From contig JALJCR010000001.1 of the NCBI GenBank assembly GCA_022953095.1, positions 1,646,501 to 1,710,500 on the forward strand: a DNA stretch of 64,000 nucleotides, given 5' to 3'. Under the pieces are notes generated by a model. It was not told the origin of the DNA and made no database searches. It worked only from the letters and a program-made list of their open reading frames with translations. This DNA is from Qipengyuania sp. ABI-127-1 (GTDB lineage: Bacteria > Pseudomonadota > Alphaproteobacteria > Sphingomonadales > Sphingomonadaceae). This document shows positions 27,358 to 36,756 of the stretch, piece after piece (position 1 is the first letter of the stretch; each line of letters begins with the position of its first letter). The translations under genes were made by a program, and so were the position numbers.

Positions 27358-27810
27358 ATGCGTACATACCTTGTCGTCATGGACGAGACCGAAGAAGCCA
27401 GACAGGCGCTGCGCTTTGCCTCGTTGCGGGCGCAGAAAACCGGCGGATCGGTGCATATTCTGGCGCTGGTGCCGCAGCAGACCTTCAACGCGTTCGGCGG
27501 CGTTCAGGCGACGATCGAGCAGGAAGCGCGCGAGCGGGCCGAAGTGATGGCCAACAGTGCGGCGGGAAACATTTTCGGCGAGATGGGCAAGATGCCGACC
27601 ATCGCCGTGCGTCCGGGCTCGGCCGCCGACGTTATCCGCAAATATATGGATGAACACGGCAATATCGCCGCACTGGTTCTGGCGACGAGTGCCGAAGGCG
27701 GGTCCGGCCCGCTGGTGACGCATTTCGCAGGCAATGCAAGCAGCCTGCCCTGCCCGCTCTACCTCGTCCCCGGCGGCCTGAGCCGCGAACAGATCGACGC
27801 GCTGGCCTAA
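27358..27810 (+). CDS. universal stress protein family
   Basis: A 150-residue single UspA-type domain. It starts with YLVVMDETEEARQALRFA and carries later segments consistent with a UspA fold. The ATP-binding GxxGx9G(S/T) motif appears only in degenerate form (TSAEGGSGPLVTHFAGNASS). Start ATG 27358 follows GGGGAG at 5 bases. It is divergent from the E2 gene across 133 bases and overlaps the convergent GFA gene by 4 bases. Role in stress survival is by family only. Confidence 0.85.
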   Translation: MRTYLVVMDETEEARQALRFASLRAQKTGGSVHILALVPQQTFNAFGGVQATIEQEARERAEVMANSAAGNIFGEMGKMPTIAVRPGSAADVIRKYMDEHGNIAALVLATSAEGGSGPLVTHFAGNASSLPCPLYLVPGGLSREQIDALA

Positions 27811-28214
27811 CCCGGCAGACCGTCGCAATGCGGGATGTCTTCCAGGCGCACATCCCATTCAGCCCGGCTTGCACAGAAAATATGTGCGTCGGGCAGAAGA
27901 TCGATAGCGCTGTCGAGACACCCTGCCGGCACCACGATCCCCGCCCCGTCGTCCGCACTCTGCGGGACCGATGATCCGCAAATCGTGCAGAAACTCTTCC
28001 GATGCCGGGTGTACGGTACGCGATAGGTCCTGACCGTTTCCTGCCCGCAAAGCCAGTGGAGCTCGGCCGCCTGCGAGAAGAGATTGGCCGCGTGGGCCGA
28101 TCCGGTATCCTTGCGGCAGCGCCGACAATGGCACAGGAAGAAGCTCTCGAAAGGCCCCGTCACCCGGAACCGGACGGCGCCGCAATTACAAGACCCTTCT
28201 GCGTTCGTGGCCAT
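27807..28214 (-). CDS. GFA-family (CENP-V/GFA domain) protein, copy 1
   Basis: A 135-residue zinc protein with the full cysteine pattern of the glutathione-dependent formaldehyde-activating fold: CNCG (Cys9, Cys11), CHCRRC, and CTICGSS near residues 78-81. The family name comes from an enzyme thought to form S-hydroxymethylglutathione, but most members have no proven activity. A second, only distantly similar member is at 62451-62900. It lies just downstream of rnr by direction. Confidence 0.85.
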   Translation of the reverse strand: MATNAEGSCNCGAVRFRVTGPFESFFLCHCRRCRKDTGSAHAANLFSQAAELHWLCGQETVRTYRVPYTRHRKSFCTICGSSVPQSADDGAGIVVPAGCLDSAIDLLPDAHIFCASRAEWDVRLEDIPHCDGLPG

Positions 28215-28271
28215 ATCCGCCTGCCCCTCCCTGTCGAAATCGGTCGGCGGAGCCCCGCGCCGCCCTTTGGC

Positions 28272-30593
28272 TCACTTCTTCTTGCGCCCCTGGTGCCGGA
28301 TATTCCCCGGCCGTCCGCGTTTGCCTTGATCGTGCTGCTGGCGGGGAGCGCCCTTGCCCTTAACCGGCGGCTTTTTCGGGCCACGCTTCTGATGCGAGCG
28401 CTTCTTCGCGCGAACGCGATTGCCGCGCGGTTCGATGCCCAGCCCGTCGCTGTCGGGCACTTCGAATTTCAATGCACCGGTCAGTGCATTGGCCTCGGCG
28501 AGCTTCAGTTTGAGGCGGTCGCCCACGGCATATTTGGTCCCGCTGCTTTCGCCGATCAGCTTTTGCGCCTTCTCGTCATAGCTGAAGTATTCGCGCCCAA
28601 GCGTGCTGACCGGCACAAGGCCGTCACCGCCCAGTTTCTCGATCGTGGCGAAGAACCCGAAGCCCTGCACGCCGGTGATGCGCGTATCGAAGGTCTCGCC
28701 CACGCGGCCCGAAAGCCAGGCAGCGACATAGCGATCGATCGTGTCGCGCTCCGCCTCCATCGCGCGGCGCTCGGTCTGGCTGATCGCATCGGTGATCTGG
28801 TGCAGCGCGGCCTTGTCACGATCCGAAAGGCCGGATGTCTCGGGCAGGTCTATCTTGGGTTTGGGCTGTTCGAGCGTATAGGCCTCGACCAGCGCACGGT
28901 GGACGAGAAGGTCGGCGTAGCGGCGGATCGGCGAGGTGAAATGCGCATAAGAGCCGAGCGAAAGGCCGAAGTGCCCCGCGTTCTGCGGCCCGTAAAAGGC
29001 CTGCGCCTGGCTGCGGAGCACCGCTTCCATGATCAGCGCCTTTTCTGCCGGGTCGGCAATGTCCTTGAGCATGCGGTTGAACAGCCCCGGTGTGATCACT
29101 TGGCCCAGCGCGAACTTCTTGCCTTGCGTGGCGAGATACTCGCGGAAGGCGAGCAGCTTCTCGCGGCTCGGCTGTTCGTGCACACGGTAGACGACGGGCG
29201 CGGCCTTGGCCTCGAGCGCCTTGGCCGCGGCGACATTGGCGGCGATCATGAAATCCTCGACCACGCGGTGCGCATCGAGCCGCTCGCGCAGGGCGATTTC
29301 CTCGATCACACCTTCGTCGTTGAGACGTACCTGTCGCTCGGGCAATTCGAGATCGAGCGGATCGCGCGCCTGCCGCGCCTTGAAAAGCAGCTTCCACGCG
29401 CCCCACAGATTCTGCAGGTATTCGGGTGCATCGCCCGCATCGATGGCGGCCTGTGCGTCCTCATAGGCGATGTTCTTCGCCAGGCGCACAATAGCGCGGG
29501 TGAAGCGCCAGTCGCTGACCTTGCCGTCCTTGTCGATGCGGATGTGGCACGCCATCGCGGCGCGATCGACATCCTGTTTGAGACTGCAGACGTCGGCGCT
29601 CAGCACTTCGGGCAGCATCGGCACAACACGGTCGGGGAAATAGACTGAATTTCCGCGCTTCCGCGCCTCGCGGTCGAGCGCGCCACCGGGGCGGACGTAA
29701 TAGCTGACATCGGCAATCGCGATGATCGCGCGGTAGCCGCCCTTCCCGTCGGGCTCGGCCCAGATCGCATCGTCGTGATCGCGCGCATCGGCAGGGTCGA
29801 TGGCGACGATGGGGACATCGCGCAGGTCTTCGCGATGGTCGGGCGAAAGCGGCAGGTCGACCGCCCGCTCCGCCTCGGCGATGGTTTCCTGCGGGAAGAT
29901 GTGCGGGATACCGTGCTTGGCGATAGCGATCAGGCTGAAGGCCTTGGGCGCGAGCGGGTCGCCGACCACCTCGACGACCTTGACCTTGGAACGGGCGGAT
30001 TTGCCCATCCGCTCGGCCAGCACCAGTTCGCCTTCCTTCGCCTCGCCGACATCGCCGATGGGCGCACTTTCGCGCACGCGCTTGTCGACGGGGGCGAGCC
30101 AGTAATTGCCGCTGCCATCCTTTTCGACGACGCCCATCAGCCCTTCGGTGCGCGCAGGCAGCTTTTTGATCGGCGTCGCGCGCCACCCGCGCTCGGTTTC
30201 TTCATTGCGCGCAAGAATCCGGTCGCCACGTTTGAGCGCGGCCATCTTCTTGCTTTCCTTCACCATCAGGCGCGGCGGTTTTTCCTTGTTGTCGGGCGCC
30301 CAGTTCTCGGGCTCGGCCACCGGCTCTCCATCCTCGATCGCAACGATCTTGAGCACGGTTACCTTGGGTACACCGCCCATCCGGTGATAGGCGGTGCGTT
30401 TGCCGTCGATCAGGCCTTCTTCGGCCATGTCCTTGAGGCGCTTTTTCAGCGCGATCTTTTCCTGACCCTTGAGCCCGAACGCCTTGGCGATCTCGCGCTT
30501 GCCGGCAGGTGTGTCGGAGGTCTGGATGAATTCGAGAATCTGGTCTTTCGTCGGAAGCCCCTGCGGCTTCCGGAATTTGTTCTGTTTTGTCAT
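28272..30593 (-). CDS. rnr: ribonuclease R
   Basis: A 773-residue 3'-5' exoribonuclease able to degrade structured RNA. An N-terminal winged-helix/cold-shock region precedes the RNB catalytic domain with metal ligands in DPADARDHDDAIW, then an S1 domain (VGETFDTRITGV) and a highly basic tail (KKRSHQKRGPKKPP) typical of RNase R and important for structured substrates. ATG 30593 is preferred over 30623 because the family begins at MTKQNKF. A repeat element lies in the 147-base gap to proS. Confidence 0.95.
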   Translation of the reverse strand: MTKQNKFRKPQGLPTKDQILEFIQTSDTPAGKREIAKAFGLKGQEKIALKKRLKDMAEEGLIDGKRTAYHRMGGVPKVTVLKIVAIEDGEPVAEPENWAPDNKEKPPRLMVKESKKMAALKRGDRILARNEETERGWRATPIKKLPARTEGLMGVVEKDGSGNYWLAPVDKRVRESAPIGDVGEAKEGELVLAERMGKSARSKVKVVEVVGDPLAPKAFSLIAIAKHGIPHIFPQETIAEAERAVDLPLSPDHREDLRDVPIVAIDPADARDHDDAIWAEPDGKGGYRAIIAIADVSYYVRPGGALDREARKRGNSVYFPDRVVPMLPEVLSADVCSLKQDVDRAAMACHIRIDKDGKVSDWRFTRAIVRLAKNIAYEDAQAAIDAGDAPEYLQNLWGAWKLLFKARQARDPLDLELPERQVRLNDEGVIEEIALRERLDAHRVVEDFMIAANVAAAKALEAKAAPVVYRVHEQPSREKLLAFREYLATQGKKFALGQVITPGLFNRMLKDIADPAEKALIMEAVLRSQAQAFYGPQNAGHFGLSLGSYAHFTSPIRRYADLLVHRALVEAYTLEQPKPKIDLPETSGLSDRDKAALHQITDAISQTERRAMEAERDTIDRYVAAWLSGRVGETFDTRITGVQGFGFFATIEKLGGDGLVPVSTLGREYFSYDEKAQKLIGESSGTKYAVGDRLKLKLAEANALTGALKFEVPDSDGLGIEPRGNRVRAKKRSHQKRGPKKPPVKGKGAPRQQHDQGKRGRPGNIRHQGRKKK

Positions 30594-30657
30594 GCGCGCA
30601 ATATGGGGATGGGTAGGCGACATGTCACCTCTTCCGCCTCACTGCGTTAACCTCTCC

Positions 30658-30732
30658 GTTCGTGTCGAGCGAAGTCGAGACACTCTGGCACAGCGCAGCG
30701 GTACTCGACTACGCGCTCCGCTTGGTACGAAC
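30658..30732. repeat. imperfect inverted repeat downstream of proS (copy 1)
   Basis: A left arm at 30658-30683 (begins GTTCGTGTCGAGCGAAGTCG) and a right arm at 30701-30732 (contains CTCGACTACGC and ends ACGAAC) are largely complementary, the right arm having about 6 extra bases. The left arm differs by one base from the left arm of copy 2 at 32326-32351. It lies in the gap between the end of proS and the start of rnr and could act as a transcript-end or stability hairpin. Confidence 0.75.
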
Positions 30733-30740
30733 GGTTGGTG

Positions 30741-32282
30741 TCAGTAGGCCTTGGCCAGCAGGATGCGCTCAACAGCCGCATCGCCGGTGAAGATACAGGC
30801 ACCGTCCACCGGGCTCGCGTCCATGGGCACGTTGCGGATGGTGAGCTTATGCTCCTTCAGCCGCTCGACGACCTTGTCCAGCGCTTCGCCCGTGGGCTTC
30901 GACCACTGGACTTCGACCCAGCCGGGATAGCGCGAGGCGGCGAAGTGCTTCTCGACTTCGGCAAACTCGGTCACGCCGCGCGTAATGTTCGCATCCCGGC
31001 GCTCCGCCGCCTGCGTGAGCAGCACGTTCTGTATGTCGGCGAGGATGTCGGCGATGGTGTGGCCTGCCGTATCGCGGGTCGGGTTCTGGAACGCGGGCTT
31101 GCCCGTTGCGGCGTCCCACAGCCGGTCGCGGCGCAGCAGCGAGACGACACCGTTTTCCATGTCACGGCCGCCGACCTCGACGATCACCGGCGCACCCTTG
31201 CGGACATAGTCCCAGCGCTTCTGCGCAGCCTTGCCGGGCCGCGTGTCGAGCAGCACGCGAAGCGGCTCGCCAAGCACACTCTGGCTCGCCAGCGTCGCGC
31301 GGAGCGCCTCGCAATAGTCGATCAGGGCTTCGTCCTCGGGCTTCTCGCGCAGCATGGGCAGGATCACGACCTGCTGCGGTGCGATCTTGGGAGGCAAGCG
31401 CAGACCGTCGTCGTCCCCATGTGTCATGATGACACCGCCGATCATCCGGGTGGAGACGCCCCAGCTCGTCGTATGGGCAAGGCTTTCGCTGCCTTCGCGG
31501 TTCTGGAATTTGATCCCGCTCGCTTGCGCGAAGTTGGTCCCGAGATAGTGGCTGGTGCCGGCCTGCAGCGCCTTGCCGTCCTGCATCATGGCTTCGATCG
31601 ACCAGGTTTCGAGGGCGCCGGGAAAACGCTCGTTCTCGGGTTTCTCGCCCGGAATGACGGCCAGCGCCAGGTCCTCGTCCGCGAAGGCGCGGTAGACCTC
31701 GAGCATGGTGAGCGTGTGCTCCTTCGCCTCGGCCTCGTCGGCATGGGCGGTGTGGCCTTCCTGCCAGAGGAACTCGCTGGTGCGCAGGAACATGCGGGTG
31801 CGCATTTCCCAGCGGACGACATTGGCCCACTGGTTGAGCTTCAGGGGAAGGTCGCGCCAGCTCTGCACCCAGCGCGCCATCGCATCGCCGATGATGGTCT
31901 CGGAAGTCGGGCGGACGACCAGCGGTTCCTCCAGTTTGGCCTCGGGATCGGGGACCAGCCCGCCATCCTTGCCAGCGATCAGGCGGTGGTGCGTGACGAC
32001 CGCCATTTCCTTGGCGAAGCCTTCGACATGCTCAGCCTCGCGCTCGAAGTTGGAGAGCGGAATAAAGATCGGGAAATAGGCGTTCTCGTGACCTGTCGCC
32101 TTGATCCGGTCGTCCAGCAAACGCTGCATGCGCTCCCAAATGCCGAAGCCCCACGGCCTAATGACCATGCAGCCGCGCACCCCCGATTCCTCGGCCATTT
32201 CGGCAGCGCTGATGACTTCCTGGTACCACGCCGCAAAATCGTCTTCGCGGCGTGTGGTTAAGGCATGGCGGATCTGGGCCAC
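30741..32282 (-). CDS. proS: prolyl-tRNA synthetase, archaeal/eukaryotic type
   Basis: A 513-residue class II synthetase. It lacks the editing domain inserted in the long bacterial form and ends in Tyr after a C-terminal domain (ERILLAKAY), both marks of the archaeal/eukaryotic (type 3) ProRS. Class II motifs are seen as RPTSETII (motif 2 region), WEMRTRMFLRTSEFLWQEGH and, for motif 3, GVSTRMIGG. This form occurs in part of the bacteria, including Sphingomonadales relatives. Both flanks carry the same inverted repeat. Confidence 0.92.
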   Translation of the reverse strand: MAQIRHALTTRREDDFAAWYQEVISAAEMAEESGVRGCMVIRPWGFGIWERMQRLLDDRIKATGHENAYFPIFIPLSNFEREAEHVEGFAKEMAVVTHHRLIAGKDGGLVPDPEAKLEEPLVVRPTSETIIGDAMARWVQSWRDLPLKLNQWANVVRWEMRTRMFLRTSEFLWQEGHTAHADEAEAKEHTLTMLEVYRAFADEDLALAVIPGEKPENERFPGALETWSIEAMMQDGKALQAGTSHYLGTNFAQASGIKFQNREGSESLAHTTSWGVSTRMIGGVIMTHGDDDGLRLPPKIAPQQVVILPMLREKPEDEALIDYCEALRATLASQSVLGEPLRVLLDTRPGKAAQKRWDYVRKGAPVIVEVGGRDMENGVVSLLRRDRLWDAATGKPAFQNPTRDTAGHTIADILADIQNVLLTQAAERRDANITRGVTEFAEVEKHFAASRYPGWVEVQWSKPTGEALDKVVERLKEHKLTIRNVPMDASPVDGACIFTGDAAVERILLAKAY

Positions 32283-32325
32283 GGTGCGGTCTCACTTCAA
32301 AGTTGAATTCGCATCGCCCCTAGCC

Positions 32326-32396
32326 GTTCGTGTCGCGCGAAGTCGAGACACCAATTTACTCTGTCAGCCAGTCTCTCGACTACGCTCGAGACGAAC
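32326..32396. repeat. imperfect inverted repeat upstream of proS (copy 2)
   Basis: Two 26-base arms, 32326-32351 and 32371-32396, are complementary except for about three positions and enclose a 19-base loop. The left arm begins GTTCGTGTCGCGCGAAG and is 25 of 26 identical to copy 1. The right arm ends GAGACGAAC. It lies between phaR and proS, where it could end the phaR transcript or mark a mobile repeat family. Confidence 0.78.
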
Positions 32397-32413
32397 CGAG
32401 CCGGAGGTTTGCC

Positions 32414-32968
32414 CTACTTGCTTATCTCGTCGAGCTTCTTTTGCATTTCCGCCATTTGCTTGCGCATCTGGGCAAGTTCGTCTGCCTGATCGGCGGGATT
32501 GCCCGGCGCGGAAGATTTCCGCGTTCCGGGAATGAACGCCTCGGCCGCGTTCTGCATCATCTTGAAATTGGCTTCGGCCATTTTGGCCAGGGGGTTGCTC
32601 TCGATTCCCTTGGCGAAGGCTGCCTGCAATTGCTCGCGGTTCTTGCGCAGGTTCGCCATGCTCGCTTCGAGATAGCTCGGCATCATTGCCTGCATGGAAT
32701 TGCCATACATGGAGATGAGATCGCGCAGAAAGCTGACGGGCAGCATCTGTGTGCCGTGGCTTTCCTCCTCGACGATGATCTGCGTCAGGATGGTATGCGT
32801 GATATCGTCGCCGGACTTTGCGTCGAGCACGTGGAAATCGACATTCTCGCGAACCATCTTGGCCAGATCGTCCAGCGTGATGTAGCTGCTGGTATCGGTA
32901 TTGTAGAGCCGCCGGTTGGCGTATTTCTTGATGATGATCGGTTCGCCCTCGGCGGTCCGCTTTGCCAT
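32414..32968 (-). CDS. phaR: polyhydroxyalkanoate synthesis regulator PhaR
   Basis: A 184-residue protein. The N-terminal DNA-binding domain is the conserved PHB_acc_N block (IIIKKYANRRLYNTDTSSY), followed by the accumulation-regulator region and a C-terminal coiled coil (LAQMRKQMAEMQKKLDEISK). By family it represses phasin genes and is released when polymer granules form. ATG 32968 is chosen because the conserved block begins just after it. No pha structural genes are in the window. Confidence 0.92.
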   Translation of the reverse strand: MAKRTAEGEPIIIKKYANRRLYNTDTSSYITLDDLAKMVRENVDFHVLDAKSGDDITHTILTQIIVEEESHGTQMLPVSFLRDLISMYGNSMQAMMPSYLEASMANLRKNREQLQAAFAKGIESNPLAKMAEANFKMMQNAAEAFIPGTRKSSAPGNPADQADELAQMRKQMAEMQKKLDEISK

Positions 32969-33043
32969 ATGCGCATGCTCCCCAATTGTGCGTTGCAAGG
33001 GGCTTAGCATGTGCACAAACTGCGGCGCAACATGACGCAAAGG

Positions 33044-34078
33044 TCAACCGAAGCGATTGCCGAGTACGGTGAGCAATTCATATTGCGATAGAGTGGTTTG
33101 CCGCGCAGCATCGGGAAGGTGGTACGGCAGTTCCACCCAGTCGCCCTCGGCGAGTTCGGAGGCCTCGGAAAGATCGAGGACGATCATGTCCATGGATACT
33201 TTGCCGAGGATCGGCAGACACCTGTCTCCTTGCGTAAAATACGCCCCCGCCCAACTGCGTAAAATGCCATCGGCATAGCCGAGCGAGACGACCCCGATCG
33301 TCATCCTGCGCCGTGCGGTGAAGGTGGCGTTGTAGCCGACGGTCGACCCGGCATCGATTTCGCGGGTCTGGATCAGCGCGGCTTGCGGGCGGACCACCTG
33401 CCTTATGGCATCGGCAAGCTCATCCCTGGGAACACCGCCATAGAGCGAGAGCCCGGGCCGCGTCAGATCGAAGCCATACTCGGCGCCCAAGGCAATCCCT
33501 GCGCTGTTCGCGAGACTTGCCTCCTTGTGCGATATCTGCGGAAGGCAGGCACGGAATGCCGCCAGTTGGCGCGCATTCGTGGCGCTATCTTCGTCGGCGC
33601 AGGCAAGGTGGCTCATCAACACTTCAACATCGAGCGCCTGGATGGCGGGGGCGCTCGCTTCGCCCGGCGAAATGCCGAGGCGATTAATGCCCGTATCGAT
33701 CATCAGGTGGCAGGGACCGCCCCCGCCATCCGTCCAGAGCTTAGCCTGCCGCAGGCTGTCGATAACCGGACGGACGCCGGTAGCGCGGGCAAACTCCACA
33801 TCGTCCGACGTCGACAGGCCGTGAAGCACCGCGACCCGATCGGCCGGAACATGCGCGAGGACAGCGGGCACCTCGCTCCAATGCGCGACGAAGAAATCGC
33901 GGCATCCCGCATCGCGCAGGACCGGCATACACCGATCCACGCCCAGGCCGTAACAATCCGCCTTCACCGCCGCCCCCGCGCGAGCCTTTCCGGAAAGCGT
34001 GTCGAGTGCGCGCCAGTTGCTCGCCAACGCGGCGTCATCGATATGCAGCCGCAAGGTCGGCGGCGGGAGTTCGGTCAT
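33044..34078 (-). CDS. alr: alanine racemase
   Basis: A 344-residue PLP enzyme that makes D-alanine for peptidoglycan. The PLP lysine is Lys39 in AVKADCYGLG, and the second catalytic residue is the Tyr in STVGYNATF near residue 244. Its TGA-side neighbour is phaR, and an MFS transporter gene ends 7 bases before its start, so the two are probably co-transcribed. ATG 34078 is used because the upstream part of the open frame has no similarity. Confidence 0.93.
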   Translation of the reverse strand: MTELPPPTLRLHIDDAALASNWRALDTLSGKARAGAAVKADCYGLGVDRCMPVLRDAGCRDFFVAHWSEVPAVLAHVPADRVAVLHGLSTSDDVEFARATGVRPVIDSLRQAKLWTDGGGGPCHLMIDTGINRLGISPGEASAPAIQALDVEVLMSHLACADEDSATNARQLAAFRACLPQISHKEASLANSAGIALGAEYGFDLTRPGLSLYGGVPRDELADAIRQVVRPQAALIQTREIDAGSTVGYNATFTARRRMTIGVVSLGYADGILRSWAGAYFTQGDRCLPILGKVSMDMIVLDLSEASELAEGDWVELPYHLPDAARQTTLSQYELLTVLGNRFG

Positions 34079-34085
34079 GCGGGTC

Positions 34086-35732
34086 TCACGGAAGAACTGG
34101 GGATGCAGGCGGGTCCTGCCCGCTATCCTCGAAATCGCGCGGCGGACCATCCGGCAGACCCCACCAGGCGACAATCAAGCCAAAGCCGACTACCGCTATC
34201 GTGTACCAAAGGCCTGCATAAGCGTTGCCGGTCATCGCCACGATATAGCCAGCGATCAGTGGCAGAAAACCGCCGAGATAGCCCGCACCGATATGGTAGG
34301 GGATCGACATCGAGCTATACCGGATTTTCGCGGGAAACATCTCCGACAGCAAGGCCGCGACCGAGCCGTAGGTCAGGGCCGATAATACGCCCAGCAACAG
34401 CAACAGGGCGACGATCCCGACCAGGCTCGCGAAAGGTGGTGTCTGGCGCGCGAAGTCATAGCCATTGGTTTCGAGCCATGACTGAACGCTCGCCCGGCGT
34501 GTATCGTCGGGCAGGTCTTCGTAGCCATAGATCCTGCTTCCGATGGCAAGCTGGGCTGCCGCCGCGTCATCGATGGTATAGGGAATGCCGAGCGCGGTAA
34601 GATCCTGAAGCGCGCGGCCGCACGGACTGGCCTGAACCTCGGCGAAAGGATCGTATTCGCATTCTGGCCCGCTGACCGTCACCGGTGCAGCGCGCGCGCT
34701 GCGCTCCAACCCCGGATTTGCCAGCGAACCGATGGCCCAGAACACGGGAAACAGCAGAACCAGCGAAGCAATGGCGCCGATAATGATCGGTTTCTTGCGT
34801 CCCACCCTGTCGGACCACTTGCCGACCACGACGTAAAAGCTCATCGAGATCGTGCCCGCGATCAGCAGCATCCATTCTACCACGCTTTCGTCCACGCGCA
34901 TCGGCCCGCGCAGGAACGACAGGCCAGAGAAGAAGGCCGTGTACCAGATGGTCGTGAGAACGCCGGTAATGCCGAACAGGGCCACGAAAATCCGCTTGGG
35001 ATTGCCGGGATAGGTCAGGCTTTCCTTGAACGGATTGGCGCTGGTTTCGCCAGCAGCCTTCATCGCTTGGAATACGGGGCTTTCCGACAGTTTCAGCCGC
35101 ATCCAGAGCGAGATGAACAGAAGCACGATCGACAGCAGGAAGGGAATGCGCCAGCCCCAGGCCGCGAAATCGTCGGCCGGGATCAAGGCGCGGCAGGCAA
35201 TCACCACAGCGATCGACAGTACGAAGCCGCCAACCACGCTCGCCTGGATAAAGCTGGTATAGAAACCGCGCTTTTCGGGCGGGGCATGTTCGGCGACATA
35301 GATTGCCGCGCCCCCATATTCGCCGCCCAGGGCCAGGCCCTGCAATATCCGCAGGCAGATCACGATGATCGGCGCGGCCAAGCCGATGCTGGCCGCGCTC
35401 GGGATCAGGCCGACGCCCGCCGTGGCAATACCCATCAGCGTGACCGTGACGAGGAAGGTATATTTCCGGCCCAGTCGGTCGCCGAGAAAGCCGAAGAGGA
35501 TTGCGCCGAGCGGACGAAATCCGAAACCGACCGCGAAGCCTGCCCAGACCAGCAAGATTTCGAGCGTCTCGTTGTCGCTGGGAAAAAAGGCCGCGCCGAT
35601 CAGCCCGGCGAGAGTTCCATAAATGAAAAAATCATACCATTCGAAGACCGTGCCGGCGCTGCTCGCGGCGATCACGAGACGGATCTCCTTTTCCGTCGGT
35701 TCCCTATGCGGCGTGACGGCACAATCGACCAT
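34086..35732 (-). CDS. MFS transporter, metabolite:H+ symporter type, with a large extramembrane insertion
   Basis: A 548-residue protein with 12 hydrophobic segments and the MFS signature loop (FLGDRLGRKYTFL between segments 2 and 3; WSDRVGRKKPI in the second half). The start AGTVFEWYDFFIYGTLA is typical of the MHS group (ProP/ShiA/KgtP-like). About 95 residues (337-433) with two cysteines are inserted between two membrane segments of the second half. Substrate not predictable; adjacency to alr hints at an amino acid or related acid, but that is weak. Confidence 0.85.
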   Translation of the reverse strand: MVDCAVTPHREPTEKEIRLVIAASSAGTVFEWYDFFIYGTLAGLIGAAFFPSDNETLEILLVWAGFAVGFGFRPLGAILFGFLGDRLGRKYTFLVTVTLMGIATAGVGLIPSAASIGLAAPIIVICLRILQGLALGGEYGGAAIYVAEHAPPEKRGFYTSFIQASVVGGFVLSIAVVIACRALIPADDFAAWGWRIPFLLSIVLLFISLWMRLKLSESPVFQAMKAAGETSANPFKESLTYPGNPKRIFVALFGITGVLTTIWYTAFFSGLSFLRGPMRVDESVVEWMLLIAGTISMSFYVVVGKWSDRVGRKKPIIIGAIASLVLLFPVFWAIGSLANPGLERSARAAPVTVSGPECEYDPFAEVQASPCGRALQDLTALGIPYTIDDAAAAQLAIGSRIYGYEDLPDDTRRASVQSWLETNGYDFARQTPPFASLVGIVALLLLLGVLSALTYGSVAALLSEMFPAKIRYSSMSIPYHIGAGYLGGFLPLIAGYIVAMTGNAYAGLWYTIAVVGFGLIVAWWGLPDGPPRDFEDSGQDPPASPVLP

Positions 35733-35777
35733 TTCGCGCTCCCTCCTTCGCGATATTTATGTTCTCAACACGCCGGT

Positions 35778-36212
35778 CTAGCGAGCGTCAGAGGGCTTGG
35801 AAAGCGCGTCCAGCGCCGCTCTCCACGGCAGGAGGATCGCTTCGTGCCGGCCGTGATGCCGACGCGCGGGCTCGAGCAATTCGAGCCGCGGCAGGATCGA
35901 GCTCGGAGCAGTGCCCGCCAGCCAGCTTTCCAAGGCGCGAAGCATATCGCCGACTTTTGCCCGGTCCATGCCATGCGCCTCCCGGGCGAAGATCGCTGCC
36001 GAGGCCTGTCCGACCGCGCAGGCTGTGGCCTTCAATCCAATGTCCGCGAGCCGTTCGGACCCGGACGATGACAGCTCGATCACGCTGCCGCAGCTACGCG
36101 ATCGCGCGCGCCCGGTGGCCACAGCGGCCCCATGGAAGGGATAGTCCGCCAGTTCGATGGCCAGTGCCAGAAGCTGCGGCGAATAAAGCGCGGGTGCGCG
36201 CGGGGTGTCCAT
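35778..36212 (-). CDS. IscU/NifU-like iron-sulfur scaffold-type protein
   Basis: A 144-residue protein of the U-type scaffold fold. Two cysteines stand in the expected places (Cys41 in SRSCGS and Cys65 in TACAVGQA), with the helix that follows the second. The third cysteine of classical IscU is not present; instead a histidine-rich ARRHHGRHE segment appears near residue 117. This divergent form is common in alphaproteobacteria beside cvpA and may not build clusters. Its start abuts cvpA's stop. Confidence 0.75.
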   Translation of the reverse strand: MDTPRAPALYSPQLLALAIELADYPFHGAAVATGRARSRSCGSVIELSSSGSERLADIGLKATACAVGQASAAIFAREAHGMDRAKVGDMLRALESWLAGTAPSSILPRLELLEPARRHHGRHEAILLPWRAALDALSKPSDAR

Positions 36213-36733
36213 TATTGCCCGTCGGCAGACTGCTCGCGCAGGCGCGACCGGCGTTCCGCGAGGGCCTCGACCAGCGCGCGCGAACTTGCATCGACCAGCT
36301 CATAACTCCGCGCGGTAGTTATCCAGCTCGGTCGCCCCTTATAGCCCCAAATCCCGTCATAACCCAGGACAAGCAGCGAGAAAGCGATGACCACGATCAC
36401 CACGCCCTTCAAGGCTCCGAAGCCAAAGCCCAATACGCGATCGATCGGCCCCATGACCGAACCGCGTGAAGCGGTTCCGACATTGCTGGCGATGACTTTC
36501 ATCGCGGCATAGGGGATCAGAAGCAGCAGGGTGAAGGATAGCAGCGAGGTCGTGATTTCGGGGCCGATATAGTCTTCCAGCGCCAGCGTCAGAGGCGTGT
36601 GCAGGAAACGGATCGCGAAAGCCGCCAGAATCCAGGCGGCCAGCGACAGGATTTCCTGCATGAAACCGCGCATGAATCCACCGGCCGCGGCAATGCCGAC
36701 GATCAGCAGAACTAAGTAATCGAAACCCGTCAT
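36212..36733 (-). CDS. cvpA: CvpA family inner-membrane protein
   Basis: A 173-residue protein with four hydrophobic segments and the family motif pattern (GFMRGFMQEILSLAAWILAA; DRVLGFGFGALKG). CvpA was found through colicin V production and is linked to envelope homeostasis and purF expression in E. coli. It follows radA by 23 bases on the same strand. The end shares one base with the next gene's start. Confidence 0.9.
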   Translation of the reverse strand: MTGFDYLVLLIVGIAAAGGFMRGFMQEILSLAAWILAAFAIRFLHTPLTLALEDYIGPEITTSLLSFTLLLLIPYAAMKVIASNVGTASRGSVMGPIDRVLGFGFGALKGVVIVVIAFSLLVLGYDGIWGYKGRPSWITTARSYELVDASSRALVEALAERRSRLREQSADGQ

Positions 36734-36756
36734 GACCCTTCCTTGAAATGGCGGAT

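Noticed and set aside
28002..31266. Long plus-strand open frames opposite rnr and proS (548 and 508 codons)
   Set aside because: Shadow frames of rnr and proS. The real genes show complete family motifs on the minus strand.
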